This document shows, piece by piece, positions 63,707 through 64,000 of a stretch of DNA of 64,000 nt. Location: contig NZ_BMIM01000005.1 of assembly GCF_014642275.1 (NCBI RefSeq), positions 62,001 through 126,000 of the forward strand, written 5' to 3'. This stretch comes from Flavobacterium lutivivi. GTDB taxonomy: Bacteria > Bacteroidota > Bacteroidia > Flavobacteriales > Flavobacteriaceae. The notes beneath the pieces are model-generated. The model did no database searches. It was not told the DNA's origin and was given only the letters and a program-made list of their open reading frames with translations. The stretch's first letter is position 1. The number at the start of each line of letters is the position of its first letter. The position numbers were made by a program, and so were the translations under genes.

Positions 63707-64000
63707 TTAATCTAAGCTTGGTACAATTACTTTGTCGATGACATGAATAACTCCGTTTGCGCATTGTACATCAGTAGCTATTATATTACTTGTTCTATTA
63801 TTTGCGTCTGTAATTTTAGCACCACCTGTCGTTGTAATAGTAAAGTTTTGTCCCAGAAAAGTGCCAACCGACATATTGTTTGTTAATTGAGTAGATAATA
63901 CATTTGCCCCAGCTACCACATGATATTTTAATGTTTTTTCTAAAACCGTTTCAGGAACATCGCCGAGAGATGACCAGCCAAACTCAGTCAACAAACTTGA
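63707..64000 (-). CDS. Fasciclin-domain protein, C-terminal part (cut by window edge)
   Basis: The frame is open to the right end of the window; 97 residues are visible. They form the end of a fasciclin (FAS1) domain: YHVVAGANVLSTQL, LGQNFTITTTGGAKITDAN, and the C-terminal hallmark ANGVIHVIDKVIVP. FAS1 domains mediate adhesion at the cell surface. The N-terminus, including any lipoprotein signal, lies outside the window. Confidence 0.9.
   Translation of the reverse strand, partial: SSLLTEFGWSSLGDVPETVLEKTLKYHVVAGANVLSTQLTNNMSVGTFLGQNFTITTTGGAKITDANNRTSNIIATDVQCANGVIHVIDKVIVPSLD

Overview
The window is a piece of a Bacteroidota chromosome, most likely a member of the Flavobacteriaceae close to Flavobacterium. 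The signs are an AT-rich sequence (estimated by eye), many TAnnTTTG promoter elements of the Bacteroidota type, little evidence of Shine-Dalgarno sites, proteins carrying type IX secretion (T9SS) sorting domains of both type A and type B, a fused SecDF, TonB-dependent receptor and LytTR/2TM signalling genes, and a short archaeal/eukaryal-type prolyl-tRNA synthetase. Genes are densely packed. Only one gene-free stretch exceeds 300 bases (16421-16778). I see no insertion sequence, prophage, CRISPR array or replication origin.

Layout. 1-8.3 kb: the end of alanine dehydrogenase, a small DUF4258-like gene, then leftward secDF, mdh, a lipoprotein and gyrB. 8.5-14.1 kb: a leftward signalling block with a LytTR response regulator, two tiny 2TM proteins, a histidine kinase that itself ends in a 2TM domain, a TPR-like exported protein, and a TonB-dependent receptor further upstream. 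14.2-21.3 kb: rightward genes for an exported YciI-like protein, a pRiA4b-fold protein, a nucleoid-associated protein, a small islet framed by two nearly identical terminators, a BamA/TamA-like barrel, and a small Cys/His protein followed by an ABC exporter. 21.4-30.6 kb: a 1689-residue T9SS type B surface protein, typA, and a PAS histidine kinase with its CheY-like partner. 30.6-36.7 kb: rpsT, two identical tRNA-Glu genes, proS, a Trp/Tyr/Asn/Gly-rich lipoprotein, an OmpP1/FadL-like barrel and rimO.

36.7-43.8 kb holds two leftward operons. The first encodes a three-subunit biotin-dependent acyl-CoA carboxylase. The second is a compact six-gene set: ankyrin protein, DOMON-like T9SS protein, OB-fold protein, DUF5777-like barrel, lipoprotein cytochrome c and YceI protein. 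I read this second operon as a cell-envelope redox or heme-related module and regard it as the most interesting candidate for an undescribed system. 43.9-51.6 kb: a large B12-binding radical SAM protein, a repeat-bearing T9SS type B protein with an exported partner, a DUF4369 lipoprotein and an M61 peptidase. 51.7-64 kb: mostly single housekeeping or stress genes on the minus strand (DUF2805-like, sterol desaturase-like, AlkB-like, aquaporin, EamA transporter, tRNA-Thr, manA, peroxiredoxin, queD, idi, FAD oxidoreductase, DUF2891, fasciclin), with an exported protein and a lipid-anchored MsrB-MsrA fusion on the plus strand.

All identifications come from reading motifs by eye; no database search was run.
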